A DNA stretch of 64,000 nucleotides. It comes from Anthoceros angustus (Eukaryota > Streptophyta > Anthocerotopsida > Anthocerotales > Anthocerotaceae). The notes under the pieces are model-generated. The model was not told the origin of the DNA. It saw only the letters and a list, made by a program, of their open reading frames with translations, and did no database searches. Within the stretch, counting starts at the first letter, position 1, and each line of letters starts with the position of its first letter. The translations under genes were made by a program, and so were the position numbers. Shown in pieces: positions 34,815-46,101 of this stretch. The stretch covers positions 1,699,478 to 1,763,477 of the forward strand of contig MU008158.1 in NCBI GenBank assembly GCA_010909165.1, in the 5' to 3' direction.

Positions 34815-37160
34815 TCAATATCCGTCCCTACATGAACAAGACCCATTTAGGAACCGATGTACCCGATGTGCGTCTCTTACTATGATCTCTCGCTTCTCAA
34901 CGTGTGACATTATCTTGGAGCTATCGTGACAGTCATTGCACATGCGAAGATTTTTGGTGACAAGCAAAGTTGTGCCATCTGGTGTATTCAGCAGACCATA
35001 GGCCAAGGCTAGTTTCTCAGCATGCCCACACAGTGCGTCCTCCTTTTCCTCCTCAGAAATGGGCCTCAACACCAGCTGCGTCTGTGGCACGTGGCCCCCT
35101 TCCTCCTTCAACCTCATATTCATGCTCCTCACCTTGGATGATATGTCAGACCTGTCTTCCCCTACTGTAAACTCGTGCACTTCACTCTTAACTTCGATGC
35201 ATGCCTTTGCAGGCTTCTTCCTAGCACCTGCTGACTTTCTCAACCTCTCTATCCTATCCACATCGTCCCACATGCCTGCATTCGCATAAATGTTCCCCAA
35301 CAGCGAGTAAGGACTTGCATCCTCTGCTCGCAGTTCTACGAGATGCTCAAAACATCGTCTTCCACGCTCTACATCACCGTGGCTTTTACACGCGGTCAGC
35401 AACGCTGTCCAGCCTACCACCTTATCCAAAAACGATGTGGTTTGCAGAAGGTGTTCAGCCTCATCCAGCTTGCCTGACCGACCAAGGAGATCAACCATGC
35501 AGTTGTAGTGAGAATCGGTGGGCATAATCCCACAGTCCTCAACCATCATCTTGAAAAACCGACGGCCCTCATGCACCAGCCCAGAATGACTGCATGCCGC
35601 AAGGAGACACAGGAAGCTTGTCTCATTTGGCTTCACACCATCCTCAAGCATCTGCTCGAAACAACGAATTGCTGTCTCACCGTCACTATGTTCAGCATAG
35701 CCATTAAGGAGAGCGTTCCATGTCACCACATCTCTCCTAGGTAGGCTGTGGAACACTTTGTGAGCATGCTCCAAGCTCCCACATTTTGCATACATGTCCA
35801 CCAGGCAGCTGGCAATGAAGCCATCAGCTTCAAGACCGCTATCGTGGATCTGCGAATGAAGCTTCTGCCCTTGCTGCAGCGCCCCCACACTAGCGCATGC
35901 TTGAAGCAGGCACACATATGCAACACGATCACTGGGACTGATGCCCTCACGTTGCATACTGGCATACAGAGCCAGGGCTTCACGCCCAAGCCCCTGCTTA
36001 GAATAGGCTGCAAGCATGGATGTCCATGTCACCACATTTCTTATGGGCAATCTGTCGAATACTTCGCGAGCATCTTCCAGCCTCCCACATTTGGAGTACA
36101 TATCCACCAGACAGCTGCCAACAAAAACGTCAGCTTCAAGGCCTCTTTCACGAATCTGCAAGTGAAGCTGCTTCCCCTCCTGAAGGGCTCCCAGACTGGC
36201 ACAGGCTTGAAGAAGGCACACAAACGTGACATGATCAGGCCTCGTTGTGCCCTCCTGTTGCATACTTGCGTGCAGGGCCAGAGCCTCTCGCCCGAGCCCC
36301 TGCTGAGTGTATCCGGCCATCATGGTATTCCATGCCACCACATCCCTCCTGGGCAGGCTGTCGAACACCTTGCGAGCGTCACCCAAGCTGCCGCACTTAG
36401 CATACATGTTGAGCAGACTGGTGGCCACGAAAATATCCCCCTCTCCACCACTCGCCCTTACATCAGCATGCACCTGCTTGCCAGAGCACAGGTCATGTGC
36501 TGAGGCACAGGCCGTCAGGGCTGCCACGAAGATACGATTATCAGGCTCCACACTCGCAGCCTCTCGCATCCGCCGATACAGGATTATAGCCTCCTTAGGC
36601 TGTCCATGTCGGGTATGCGCAAAGATGATGGAGGACCACATGTAGACATCGGGGCTGGACACTTGGGTGAAGACCTGCACTGCCTCTTCCAATTTGCCAT
36701 GACAAGCATACATCCCGATCATGTGGTTGGCCAGGAATGCATTGCATTCATACCCACTAACGACAATAAGACCATGAACCCGCCTCCCCAACACGAGGTC
36801 CTTCCGCGCCACGCACCTCTTTAACAGTCGATACAGGAGACCGGTATTAACCCGGCATCCTCGCTGCTGCACCAGAACATCCAACGCATCCACAGCCTCG
36901 CCCAGCTCCGCCTCCTCGCATCGCTTAACCAAGGCCTCAACCGCCGAGCCTGGACTTGGTCCCTGCTCAATCCCACGCGGTAGCGCAGCATCCCACTGGG
37001 CAGGCTCCGAGTTGCTGAGCCCCAGCTGCTCCTTGAAGGCTCTATGGTTCTTCAATCCTCTCTTGTCCCAACAAACGTTGCGAGAAGAAGACGGGACCCC
37101 CAAGATGCGCGAGTCCGGAAGTGGCAGGCTGGGCGGAGGCAAAACCAGCGGCATCGCCAT
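34815..37160 (-). CDS. PPR-DYW protein, DYW:KP type, copy 2
   Basis: Intronless 781-residue pentatricopeptide-repeat protein with PLS-type repeats, probably directed to chloroplast or mitochondria for site-specific RNA editing. Residues about 1-90 are Pro/Ser/Arg-rich and could be a transit peptide. There are then four P-L-S triplets (MYACHGKLEEA, MYAKCGSLGDARKVFD, MYSKCGRLEDAREVFD, MYAKCGSLEHAHKVFH), E1/E2 motifs (YNCMVDLLGRSGKLDEAE, ASPYSLLGNIYANAGMWDD) and the deaminase domain. The PG-box position reads RKKPAKACIEV, the catalytic triad is HAE (CGHAEKLALAYGLLNTP), and the zinc cysteines are in MCNDCH. The C-terminus is CSCRDGY, then TGA where a final Trp would be expected. It lies head-to-tail with copy 1 (about 590 bp away) and is more diverged from copies 1 and 3 than they are from each other. 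Confidence 0.92.
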   Translation of the reverse strand: MAMPLVLPPPSLPLPDSRILGVPSSSRNVCWDKRGLKNHRAFKEQLGLSNSEPAQWDAALPRGIEQGPSPGSAVEALVKRCEEAELGEAVDALDVLVQQRGCRVNTGLLYRLLKRCVARKDLVLGRRVHGLIVVSGYECNAFLANHMIGMYACHGKLEEAVQVFTQVSSPDVYMWSSIIFAHTRHGQPKEAIILYRRMREAASVEPDNRIFVAALTACASAHDLCSGKQVHADVRASGGEGDIFVATSLLNMYAKCGSLGDARKVFDSLPRRDVVAWNTMMAGYTQQGLGREALALHASMQQEGTTRPDHVTFVCLLQACASLGALQEGKQLHLQIRERGLEADVFVGSCLVDMYSKCGRLEDAREVFDRLPIRNVVTWTSMLAAYSKQGLGREALALYASMQREGISPSDRVAYVCLLQACASVGALQQGQKLHSQIHDSGLEADGFIASCLVDMYAKCGSLEHAHKVFHSLPRRDVVTWNALLNGYAEHSDGETAIRCFEQMLEDGVKPNETSFLCLLAACSHSGLVHEGRRFFKMMVEDCGIMPTDSHYNCMVDLLGRSGKLDEAEHLLQTTSFLDKVVGWTALLTACKSHGDVERGRRCFEHLVELRAEDASPYSLLGNIYANAGMWDDVDRIERLRKSAGARKKPAKACIEVKSEVHEFTVGEDRSDISSKVRSMNMRLKEEGGHVPQTQLVLRPISEEEKEDALCGHAEKLALAYGLLNTPDGTTLLVTKNLRMCNDCHDSSKIMSHVEKREIIVRDAHRVHRFLNGSCSCRDGY

Positions 37161-37630
37161 GTGCCCCTCTCCCCTCCCTCACTCAGGCAGAAGAGAATCC
37201 CAGGCTGCGCTCCAGTGTGGGCGGCGTCCTGGAAACGATGCAGATACAACAACGGCCCAGCAAGCCAGCCTCATACCCCTGACTCTCCCGCCCATCCAGG
37301 ACGGTCATCCCGTGAGCAATCTTGTGCCACCGGGCATGGAAACCAGCAACTGTCTACTGGTAGGACAAGTGTGTCTCCATCCTACCACATTCCGATATAT
37401 CACAACCAAATACGAACGGTGGCCGGGTCTAGGCTGCAGCTGCTGCTGCCAACCATTCCCACGCTGCTCCTTGGAGCATCTCTTGCGGGGTGCTGGCTAA
37501 CCGCTTCCAGCTCTTGCTGGGCATCATAGACACGTTGAGTCCACACCTCCCGACAGAAGTCGACCTTTTGCATTTGGCATCGTTTGATGGACATACAAAG
37601 CATATACATATCTAAGGTTGCAAGCATGGT

Positions 37631-37677
37631 GTCACCTGAATGAGGCTTACTTTTCTTTCCGATACGATTCAGGTGAC
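37631..37677. repeat. 11-bp inverted repeat (hairpin) between divergent genes
   Basis: gtcacctgaat (37631-37641) and attcaggtgac (37667-37677) are exact reverse complements with a 25-nt loop. A nearby gtaggtacctag...gtaggtac repeat follows. It lies in the 0.9-kb interval between PPR copy 2 (minus) and the plus-strand membrane-protein gene. Confidence 0.75.
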
Positions 37678-38079
37678 AAAGTAGGTACCTAGTCTGGTAG
37701 GTACTGCCAACAACGTACGTATGTATTTGCTAGGGCATGGTTTGACAGCATGGGAAGGTACAACAGATATCATCAGTCTTGATGGTTCCAAGCATGGTGT
37801 GCAGCATGGGAGGAGATCAAATGTCCGTTGTCTGTGCAAACGAAGTGTGTGAGCTGATGGCCGAACAATGCATCTGCGGAATTGAGGAATCATCACTTGT
37901 TCACGAAGAGCAGACATAGAATTCATCTGGGGCGCTACTTCAAAAAAAGAGACTTGTGGGTTAGAACTTGCTTACCGCGTCATGAAAGCGCGAGCTGTGA
38001 CCTCGTGACTGACCGGCCGCACGTCCGAATCATCTCGTCAAATAGACTTGCGGAAAGCTGGTCGAATAGGAGCGCAAGC

Positions 38080-39525
38080 ATGGGAGGATGGATTCGGCTT
38101 CTGGTCGGGGCCCTGGTGTCCTTTTGTTCACTGCAGCTTTGCGCAGCCTACGCCCCAGGGGACGTCGTGCCCATGTCGCGAAAGGGCCAGTATCACACTG
38201 TAAGTGTTTCTCTGAACGGGTCAGACGACCGAGCTTCCGAATTCGGCCCCAGTTTAGGACCTTGCTGAGTGTGTGCTTCCTTGCAGTACAGAACAGAGTG
38301 GCAGGATCAACTAGGACGGCACTGTCCGCGTTTTGGTATAAACAGGGAGGTCAGTCAGGCACCACATCGTCCAGCTGCGCAACCCTGAAGCGTCGCTCGG
38401 TCAAACTCGTTGCTCACTTGCTTTTGATGTGAACTCCAGGTGGTGGTGCCTGTTCCCAAGCCAGTCGGCTACACCGGATCGGATGAGGTCAAATTGTGAG
38501 TTAGGTTTTCCTTGTAGGGTAGAGGCAGTTCATGGTCGCAAGACGGATGGAAAATGCTGTTGTCTTTGATCTGTGACCTTCGCAGTTTTCTTTGAGTTTT
38601 GCAGAGCCCTCCAGTTTGGGACTGAGAAATTTTCCACACCTTGGCTGCTAGTCTATGGCCGGAGAAGCCCAAATGTAACTATGATAGATGTAACCCTGGT
38701 GAGTTTGTTCCTGTGCAGCCAGTTTTATCAGCACTCGCCGGTTATGCTTTCTAGTCCAGATTGTCGGAAGCTCATGGTCATAACACATGCAGAAACACAC
38801 TGGAGGAGACTTGGTAGGTGTGACAGCAAAAGTTGGGGACGTGCCTGAGAAGTGTATGTCCCTAATGTACCGGATGTTCTGGACTTTGCAAGCTTGTGAC
38901 ATGACGTATTCTTGTGAGCTACTAGTACGTCTTTGAACTGGTTCCACTCGATGGTTGCAGATCTTAACGAGCATCCAGACGTGAAGATGGAATTTTGGGA
39001 CTCGAACAGGTGGCCCAAGCACCTTCTCGTTCATTACGTCTGGTAATATACGCTTTCCTCCCTCGGTCTCCAGGGTGTCCATTGCGGTGATCTATGCTGC
39101 TTACTCACTTCTGTATCCTGGGCTCCCCATGTAGGGAGGATAAATCGGAAATCGATGTGGAGGGTGGCTTTTACGTTCTTTTTGGTTCTGGTAAAGAGAT
39201 TCTTGCCTCATCTTTCAGTTAAGTTCATTTTGAGAGCAATATCGGAGGGCACCTGGGAATGTGCCTTGCTTATCTTATTCTAATAGTCTTGTGAACTTAC
39301 ATTGCAGCGTTTGTTTTCTTCCTAATCACTTCACTCACCATACTCCAGTCGTCACAGGAGAAACTAGCCAGGTTAGAAGTGTTTTTATATATTGTCACAC
39401 TGAGAATGTGCTTGTGCTTCCTCTGCATTCTTCCATTATCGATGCTTGCTCTCTCCTCTTGCAGATTTGTGAAGGACAATGTGATAGAAACGGGCATGCC
39501 GGTGCCCGTCGAGAAGGTTGAATAA
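38080..39525 (+). CDS. conserved plant secretory membrane protein, thioredoxin-superfamily-annotated (At1g76020-like)
   Basis: Nine small exons join in phase: 38080-38199, 38287-38349, 38440-38495, 38605-38698, 38793-38853, 38961-39042, 39135-39190, 39308-39371 and 39465-39525, for 218 residues. A signal peptide (about 1-23, ending LQLCAAYA) is followed by a conserved luminal part: PGDVVPMSRKGQYHT, GRHCPRFGINREVVVPVPKP, VGYTGSDEV, YLNEHPDVKMEFWD and WPKHLLVHYVW. One C-terminal transmembrane segment (AFVFFLITSLTILQSS) and a short cytosolic tail complete it. This matches, from memory, a small Arabidopsis family annotated as thioredoxin-superfamily (At1g76020/At1g20225). No CxxC redox motif is visible, so that label does not imply redox activity; function is unknown. 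It sits between PPR copies 2 and 3 on the opposite strand. Confidence 0.8.
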
Positions 39526-40138
39526 GACTAGTTTGCTGCCGAGGTGTTCACGTATGCGTACCTGTAATCTGCATGGTGACAAGCTCTTTCAAATGCATTG
39601 GTCTCCTGCACTGGGAGCTGTGCGTTCCCCGCATCCTCTTTCTCTGATTTTGCGATCAGGGACACTGGCACGTTACGTGGAACATCCGGATCAAAGTCCT
39701 CTAATATTTTTGCTCGTTTAAAATATGAGAAAACATCGAAATTCCTTTGTACCGGACCTGCCGCAACCACTTCGGCCGGCGGCTGTTCCTTTGGAAGGCG
39801 TTGTCCCTTCGAGCTTATCACGTGCTAAGACAGGGCGACAGTTGAGACCAGCAAAGGGAGATGAGCTTGCGAGAATCGATGTGTCGGTTTGAAACTTTTC
39901 TTGTGTTACATGAATTGCAATACGGCGGGCATTCCCCCCTGGAAGGTGTTGGAGTATGTAGCTATACAGTACAATCAATACATACCTATCTGTCCAATCC
40001 TGTCGACCCCAGCCGCAGCCAATCGGTTAGTTGCCATGCTGATCATTGTTCACAGTCCCTGTCTGACGGCGCCCACATCCGGTGAAATGACACCATTTCA
40101 CCTTTAAGGGCCCCGGTTGTTTTTCTAGATCTTCGTGC

Positions 40139-42739
40139 TCACGGTCGGCCCTTACAACTGCAACAACCAGCGGCGAATCGATGCGCACGGTACCCATCCC
40201 TTACAACAATGTCTCTCTTTTCAACCCTTGACATAATCTCTGTGGAAGTGTGGCAGTCACTGCACATGCGTAGATTCTTCGTTACCAGCAGAGGTGTTCC
40301 ACTTGGAGTGTTCAAAAGACCAAAAGCCAGAGCCAGCTTTTCAGCATGCCCGCAAAGCACATCTTCCTTTTCCTTCTCACACAGTGGCTTCAACACCAAC
40401 TTTGTGTGTGGTACGTGGCCCCCTTCCTGCTTCAGACGTGAATTCATGCTCTCCACCTCCTGCGCAATATCATCTCTGTTTTCTCCCACCGCAAACGTAT
40501 GCACCAGCTTCTTCACCTCAATGCTCGCTAATGCAGGTTTCTTGTAAGCTCCTGCTACCGTCCTCTGTGTTTCAATCCTCTCTACATCGGTCCACCTACC
40601 TGCATCTGCATAGGCATTGGCCATGAGCACATATGCCGATGCACTTTGAGGCTCCAGTCTAACGAGACTTTCAAAACACCGTGTCGCCCTTTCTACATCC
40701 CCGTGACTCTTGCAAGCATTCAGTAAAGACGTCAACCCCACAACATTGCTTTGGCTCCCACATGACAATAGCATGTTCTCTGCCTCATCTAAATGGCCTG
40801 CACGCCCTAGAAGATCAATCATGCAAGTGTAATGCTCAATAGTAGGTTTGATGCCATGCTGTTCAACCATAGAATCAAAGTGCTTGCGACCCTCGTCCAC
40901 GAGTCCCTCATGACTGCATGCTACTAAAAGACAAGTGAAAGTAGCATCATCTGGCTGAACACCAGCGACTAACATCTCCTCAAAGTAAGCTAGTGCTTTG
41001 TGACCATCATCACAAGTCCCACACCCAGCTATCAGCGCCGTCCATGTCACCACATTTTTTGAGGCCAAGCTGTCAAAAACCTGCCGTGCCTCTTTCAGAT
41101 CGCCACATTTTGCATACATGTCCACCAGGCAGGTGCCCAGCATAACGTTACCTAGCAGTCCCCTTTCAACAATCTGTGAGTGCAGGTGCATGCCTGTCTG
41201 TATGGCACCAGCGCTTGCGCAGGCCTTCAGAAGGCAAGCAAAAGTAACATGGTCAGCCACAATCAGACTCTCCTGCTCCATTTGACCATACACGACTAGC
41301 GCCTCTTCCTCAAGCCCTTGCTGTGCATATCCCGAAATCAGGGCATTCCATGTCACCACATCCTTTCTGGGCAAGCCGTCAAAAACTTGGCGTGCATCGT
41401 TGAGTTTGCCACATTTCGCATACATGTCCACCAGGCAGTTGCCCAACACTATGTTATCCAGCTGCCCACTTTCCACAATCTGCGAGTGCAGCTGCCTGCC
41501 CTTATGTATGGCACCAGTGCTTGCACAGGCCTTCAGGAGGCAAGCAAAAGTAAGAGCGTTAGCCACAAACCGGCCCTCTTGCTCCATTTGTCCATACAGA
41601 ACAAGCGCCTCTTGGCCGAGCCCTTGCTGGGCATACCCACCAATCAGGGCCGTCCATGCAGCTATGTTTTTTGCGGCCAAGCTGTCAAAGGCCCGGCGTG
41701 CATCTGCCAGGTCGCCACACTTTGCATACATGTCCACCAGGCAGGTGCCAACAAACAAGTTGGGAGGAATGCCACTTTGCAAAAAATCCTGGTGCACTTG
41801 TCTGCCAGATTCCAAGTCAGCTGCGAATGCACAAGCTTGAAGGGCCGCTACAAAGACGTGCGCATCCTCCTTCACGCCTGACCTACGCATCTCATGGTAC
41901 AGTTGTATGGCCTTGTTAGGCTTCCCATGTTTAGCATGTGCGGAGATTATGGAACCCCACATGAACGCATCTGGTGTGCCTACCCTGGTGAACACATCCA
42001 TGGCCTCCTGTAGCCTACCTCCACATGCATACATGCGCAAGATATGGTTCCCCAAGTATGTATTGGATTGGTACCCGAGTTTGACAGTGAGATCATGAAC
42101 TTGTTGCCCTACAACCAGATCCCTCTTAGCTGTACATAGTTTTAGCACAGTGTAAAACAGAGACACAGAAATAGGACAGTGTGCCTGCGCCAGAGCCTCC
42201 AAGGCTCCAACGGCTTCAGTAAGCTTCCCCTGCTGACATAAAGTGCTCACGGTTACAGGAGTTAAGATGCTCATTTCCGATCCTGCACGCCTGCCAGGCT
42301 TGGGCTTATCTGCAAAGCTCCATTTGGAAGGAGAGGCACCATGACCCATCTGGACATCCCAAGAAACGAGCTGCTCATCCACCCAAGCTGGCTTGAACAA
42401 GCTGTTTAACCAGAGGACCTCGCGAGATCCTTTACGCCGGAAGTCAGGCGAACGGGAGCTCTTCTTATCTCTTCTGTTGTCCCACCACATGGTAGGGTCC
42501 AGAAAGAATTGTTGCCACAAGAGCTCCTGCTCGTGGCAACGCCCATCGCTGGAATGTCCTTGCCCACCTACAGATTTTTTCGGAAGTTGAACTGCTGGGA
42601 TACTTACACTGGAGGCTTGGTTGTCTCCCAGCGGTTGACTCCCTGAAGTGAGGTGAGCGGGAGCTGCTCGTAGAATCCCTGAACACCCACCACCTTCTTG
42701 TTGTGTCCACAACGGGTCCGGTGGCCATACCGTGGCCAT
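40139..42739 (-). CDS. PPR-DYW protein, DYW:KP type with GRP terminus, copy 3
   Basis: Intronless, 866 residues from the start MATVWPPDPLW shared with copy 1; an in-frame ATG at 42808 would add 23 unconserved residues. The N-terminal about 180 residues are unique and may hold a transit peptide. PLS repeats follow, including MYACGGRLQEAMDVFTRVG and three LVDMYAKCG triplets, then a CGTCDDGH-containing motif, E1/E2 (MIDLLGRAGHLDEAENML, ASAYVLMANAYADAGRWTD) and the deaminase. YKKPALASIEV replaces the usual PG box, the triad is HAE (CGHAEKLALAFGLLNTP), and the zinc motifs are MCSDCH and the distal CSC. The protein ends CCSCKGRP. The GRP end and KP signature are those reported for DYW:KP candidates in U-to-C editing lineages. 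This is the intact sister of the broken copy 1. Confidence 0.93.
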   Translation of the reverse strand: MATVWPPDPLWTQQEGGGCSGILRAAPAHLTSGSQPLGDNQASSVSIPAVQLPKKSVGGQGHSSDGRCHEQELLWQQFFLDPTMWWDNRRDKKSSRSPDFRRKGSREVLWLNSLFKPAWVDEQLVSWDVQMGHGASPSKWSFADKPKPGRRAGSEMSILTPVTVSTLCQQGKLTEAVGALEALAQAHCPISVSLFYTVLKLCTAKRDLVVGQQVHDLTVKLGYQSNTYLGNHILRMYACGGRLQEAMDVFTRVGTPDAFMWGSIISAHAKHGKPNKAIQLYHEMRRSGVKEDAHVFVAALQACAFAADLESGRQVHQDFLQSGIPPNLFVGTCLVDMYAKCGDLADARRAFDSLAAKNIAAWTALIGGYAQQGLGQEALVLYGQMEQEGRFVANALTFACLLKACASTGAIHKGRQLHSQIVESGQLDNIVLGNCLVDMYAKCGKLNDARQVFDGLPRKDVVTWNALISGYAQQGLEEEALVVYGQMEQESLIVADHVTFACLLKACASAGAIQTGMHLHSQIVERGLLGNVMLGTCLVDMYAKCGDLKEARQVFDSLASKNVVTWTALIAGCGTCDDGHKALAYFEEMLVAGVQPDDATFTCLLVACSHEGLVDEGRKHFDSMVEQHGIKPTIEHYTCMIDLLGRAGHLDEAENMLLSCGSQSNVVGLTSLLNACKSHGDVERATRCFESLVRLEPQSASAYVLMANAYADAGRWTDVERIETQRTVAGAYKKPALASIEVKKLVHTFAVGENRDDIAQEVESMNSRLKQEGGHVPHTKLVLKPLCEKEKEDVLCGHAEKLALAFGLLNTPSGTPLLVTKNLRMCSDCHTSTEIMSRVEKRDIVVRDGYRAHRFAAGCCSCKGRP

Positions 42740-42808
42740 TTCACAGACCGCTCTCGGAAAATGAGGCGCATAACATAGAAATGTACATACATACATATGT
42801 GTTTTCAT

Positions 42809-45800
42809 GTCACCTGGTAGATATGTGAATATTTAGACCGTGGCAGGATGCCTAGGCAGCCCACGTCAACCTGCAAATCTCATCGGCAAATTCCAATGCA
42901 AACATGCGAACAATTTATGTCAATTTCATCGTACATAGGTATGTGGTCTCGCGCTTACCAACCCGTGAATATTTATAAAATCTTTGGATACCACTACTTA
43001 AATTTTCTCTGGATAATGTAGGGTGACTATCTTGGAAACATATGGGGCGATGGGGAAACATATGGGAAGAAGGAAGACGGAAGACGGAAGACGGAAGTAC
43101 TCTTTATCGCTCTCCTCCCATTATAGCTAGTGGTCGTCTTGAAACACTATATTTTGACAAGATAAAATTTGTGTGGAGGGGTAAGTCTCATGATCCGAGC
43201 AAAGGAGGATCCCTCATGCCCAAGTCACTTGTTGTGTCGCAATTTTCTCATTTGAGTTTGCAGCTTGAGTTTGTGTATGTTTAGAAATATTGGCAGGCAA
43301 CTCTTAGCCTGATTGTCTAAGACTGGGGTTGTTGTATTTTTTGTTTCTTTTTCGAAAATAGGCGTTTTTTGTGTTATGCCAAGCTCCCCCTTGCTTCCAT
43401 TCACGTAAGTAGTGTGTCATCAGCCGATTTGCTAGCTTGGACAAGCTCTTATTTGATTACCACATTCTAGCTAACGAGTGTATGTTGCACATGGGAGTGT
43501 TATACACAGTTGAGTGTGCTCGTACAAAGAGCTGTCACTAATCTTATTACTTGCACAATGGCCTGTCCTCTAGGTTGTGGCACAAGCACACTCTCCCCAT
43601 GAGAACAACACGCAAATTCCTCACGCATCACTCTCGGAGTCATAGCTTTGGCCTCCTCACAACACTCTTGTATTGCATATCTAGAGAACAAGGTATGATC
43701 TGAGCTTGTCCTTTGTGAAAGGGTCTATATATACTAGCCCTTGGCATTAGCCTATTCCTAAGATATCCTATTGGCATCAGCATATGCCAGAAATATCCTA
43801 AGAATACACTATAATATGTAAGGAATATCCTAAAGCATATTACTTTTGCTTATCCACTTAATTATTGCTAACCATGTTTAATTTACACTAATGAATGATA
43901 AATTAGCATAAGTATGTTGCATTAATTAATACTAATTACTTACTTAAAGATGAGAAATTAGAATAATTAAAACTCAACCCAAGCGCTCATTAGTGTCACA
44001 CGGCATGACAGCCATGTTCTTCACCGTCATGGTGTCGGCACGAGCCAAGCTCCTGCTACCTCTTATTCCGGTAACACTAATGCCATTCTGCTGGAAACCT
44101 CACATCCAGTCCCCTCGAACCTTAGCGTGTGCTTGCAAACTCAGTGCAGCTAGCCATGGCAACCCTCGGCCTATTGCGCCTCATCCCGTGCTCCGAGCAG
44201 TGTAGCAATGCAATGTCTTCTCCGGCATCTTCGGCACCATGATAAGGCACGGTAATGTGAGTAAGCGGATGCACGAGTGGCTACACCAAAAGGCGGTGCC
44301 GCGGCTGCCCATGGTGGGATTCCCGTAGCTACGCCACATTTGCTTGTAGCAGCGCGAGGTGGACACGCATGGGCGCGATATGTACATGGCACACCCCGAG
44401 CACATGGCGCTCCGCATAACATAGCTTTCGGGCGACAAGCGCGTGCTGGTGACGCCCGAGATGTTCTCATCGCGCGCACCAGCTCATGGTGCAGCACCAC
44501 CCGCACTTCTGCCACCGTTGCCTCTTACTTCCCAACTATAGCTATGCTGACATCCTAGTCGGAGAAAACGCTATATCAGAACGTGTTTCCCCACATCCTT
44601 TCGCACCTTGCAGCGCAACCTCAAGAATCCCATTCGGATCCCACGCCATTGCCGCCCTGGGACTCGGACCGGGGCTCGGTGTGTGCCATCACATTCTTCT
44701 TGCTTCTCTACTCACCTACATGTATCGGTTATGTAGCTAAGTACTTTGCCACTCGCTTTTTTCGTTTCTTTCTGATATATGTACATCTCGAGCCAAATTC
44801 CATATCTTGGGGGTAGGTTTGTTCGCCCTCGCCGCACCCTTCTTCACTTGGAATCATGTTACACTTGTGTGTGGCGCTGTCTCTTTATAATTTGCATTTT
44901 TCTAAGTTCATATCTGGCAAAGGGGGTTTCAAATTGGTATTCCCATAATTGTTTCTGAGTCGGTGCGAATAGGTGCCACTTAAAATCCAAGTAGAGAATA
45001 CCCATGCGCTCGATTTTAAGATATTTTTATTTTTTAGAAAGAATTAAAAAAATATTTTCATCATTTCTACTACATGTTGAAGAAAAAAGACTTTTCGCCG
45101 TCATGCTTCCGAAAAGCATTGTATCCACATTTAACAAAGCTCTACAAGTAAATATTGCTGCCACAAAGACTTATTTTTGTATGTTATCATTTTCCAATCT
45201 CCATGGAGTTTTTGAATACTTTCTAGACTTAGTATCCACGACTACTCCACATTGCATGTAAGGTGCTGAAGTTTCTGGTTCACGATGATGTCATTTGCTA
45301 CAAGAGCCACAAACTCCCCGCTCGGGGATTACTGAAGTAGGACATGAGATTGTCTCATATATCTAACAGAGTCCGATGTTGAATAAGCACAACATCCAAA
45401 ATATCTTCACGTTTGTCTCTAGATTTTCCAAATAACAAGCCTAGCAACTAAGCTTTCAACGTCACTAACTCGCTTGCGCTCAACTATTTGGCGAAAATTT
45501 TTGTCGAGCATAGCCAATGAGGAGCCGTGCACGTAATCACTTTCTCCGCTTGTGGCAATGCTTCAAATCCATGTATTTCTAGGGTATAAATTAGACTAAC
45601 ACATGTTCTAATTTTATTATCGCCTTGCACTCTTGTCGATTAACTTGTTGCACCTCTATCTCAAATCCCTCATCCGTCTTTATGGTTTCGTACATATGAC
45701 GTACAAGCCCCACCTTCCTCTCCGGCTCTCCCTTTCGCTCTTTCGTCTTTGTTTCGTTAGAGAGAGCATGACTTCAGGTTGGAGCGCGATGTATGAAAAC

Positions 45801-46101
45801 TTGTTCAGTACCCATGGTTGCGCATTTCTACTTGCGCCATCTGATTCACGCTTGCTTCTTCTAAGACTGTCTTGGCTTCAACCAATTCGAGATTAAATTC
45901 CCGAGTTTGCAGCTTAGATATCGAGATTACTGCAACCGCCCTTTCCAGGATAGGAACGTCCAGAGAAATGCTGTTTTCTCTTATCTTTACGAATGAAGAA
46001 CTAAACCATTTTGAGACAATGTAATTTTTTTTTTGACTTGTCAATAAGGTTTTACATGTAAAAAATGAGATTTTACTCTCCATTCTCTTAGTACGTCATA
46101 A
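42809..46101. other. gene-poor region
   Basis: No conserved gene was recognised. 43020-43100 has short direct repeats (gaaacatatgggg; ggaagac units). 43,980-44,750 is GC-richer and has open frames on both strands without a recognisable family, perhaps decayed coding sequence. The rest is AT-rich. Confidence 0.45.

Noticed and set aside
43980-44750. GC-richer patch with open frames on both strands
   Set aside because: Some fragments look protein-like in one frame, but stops interrupt and no family could be named; not reported as a gene.
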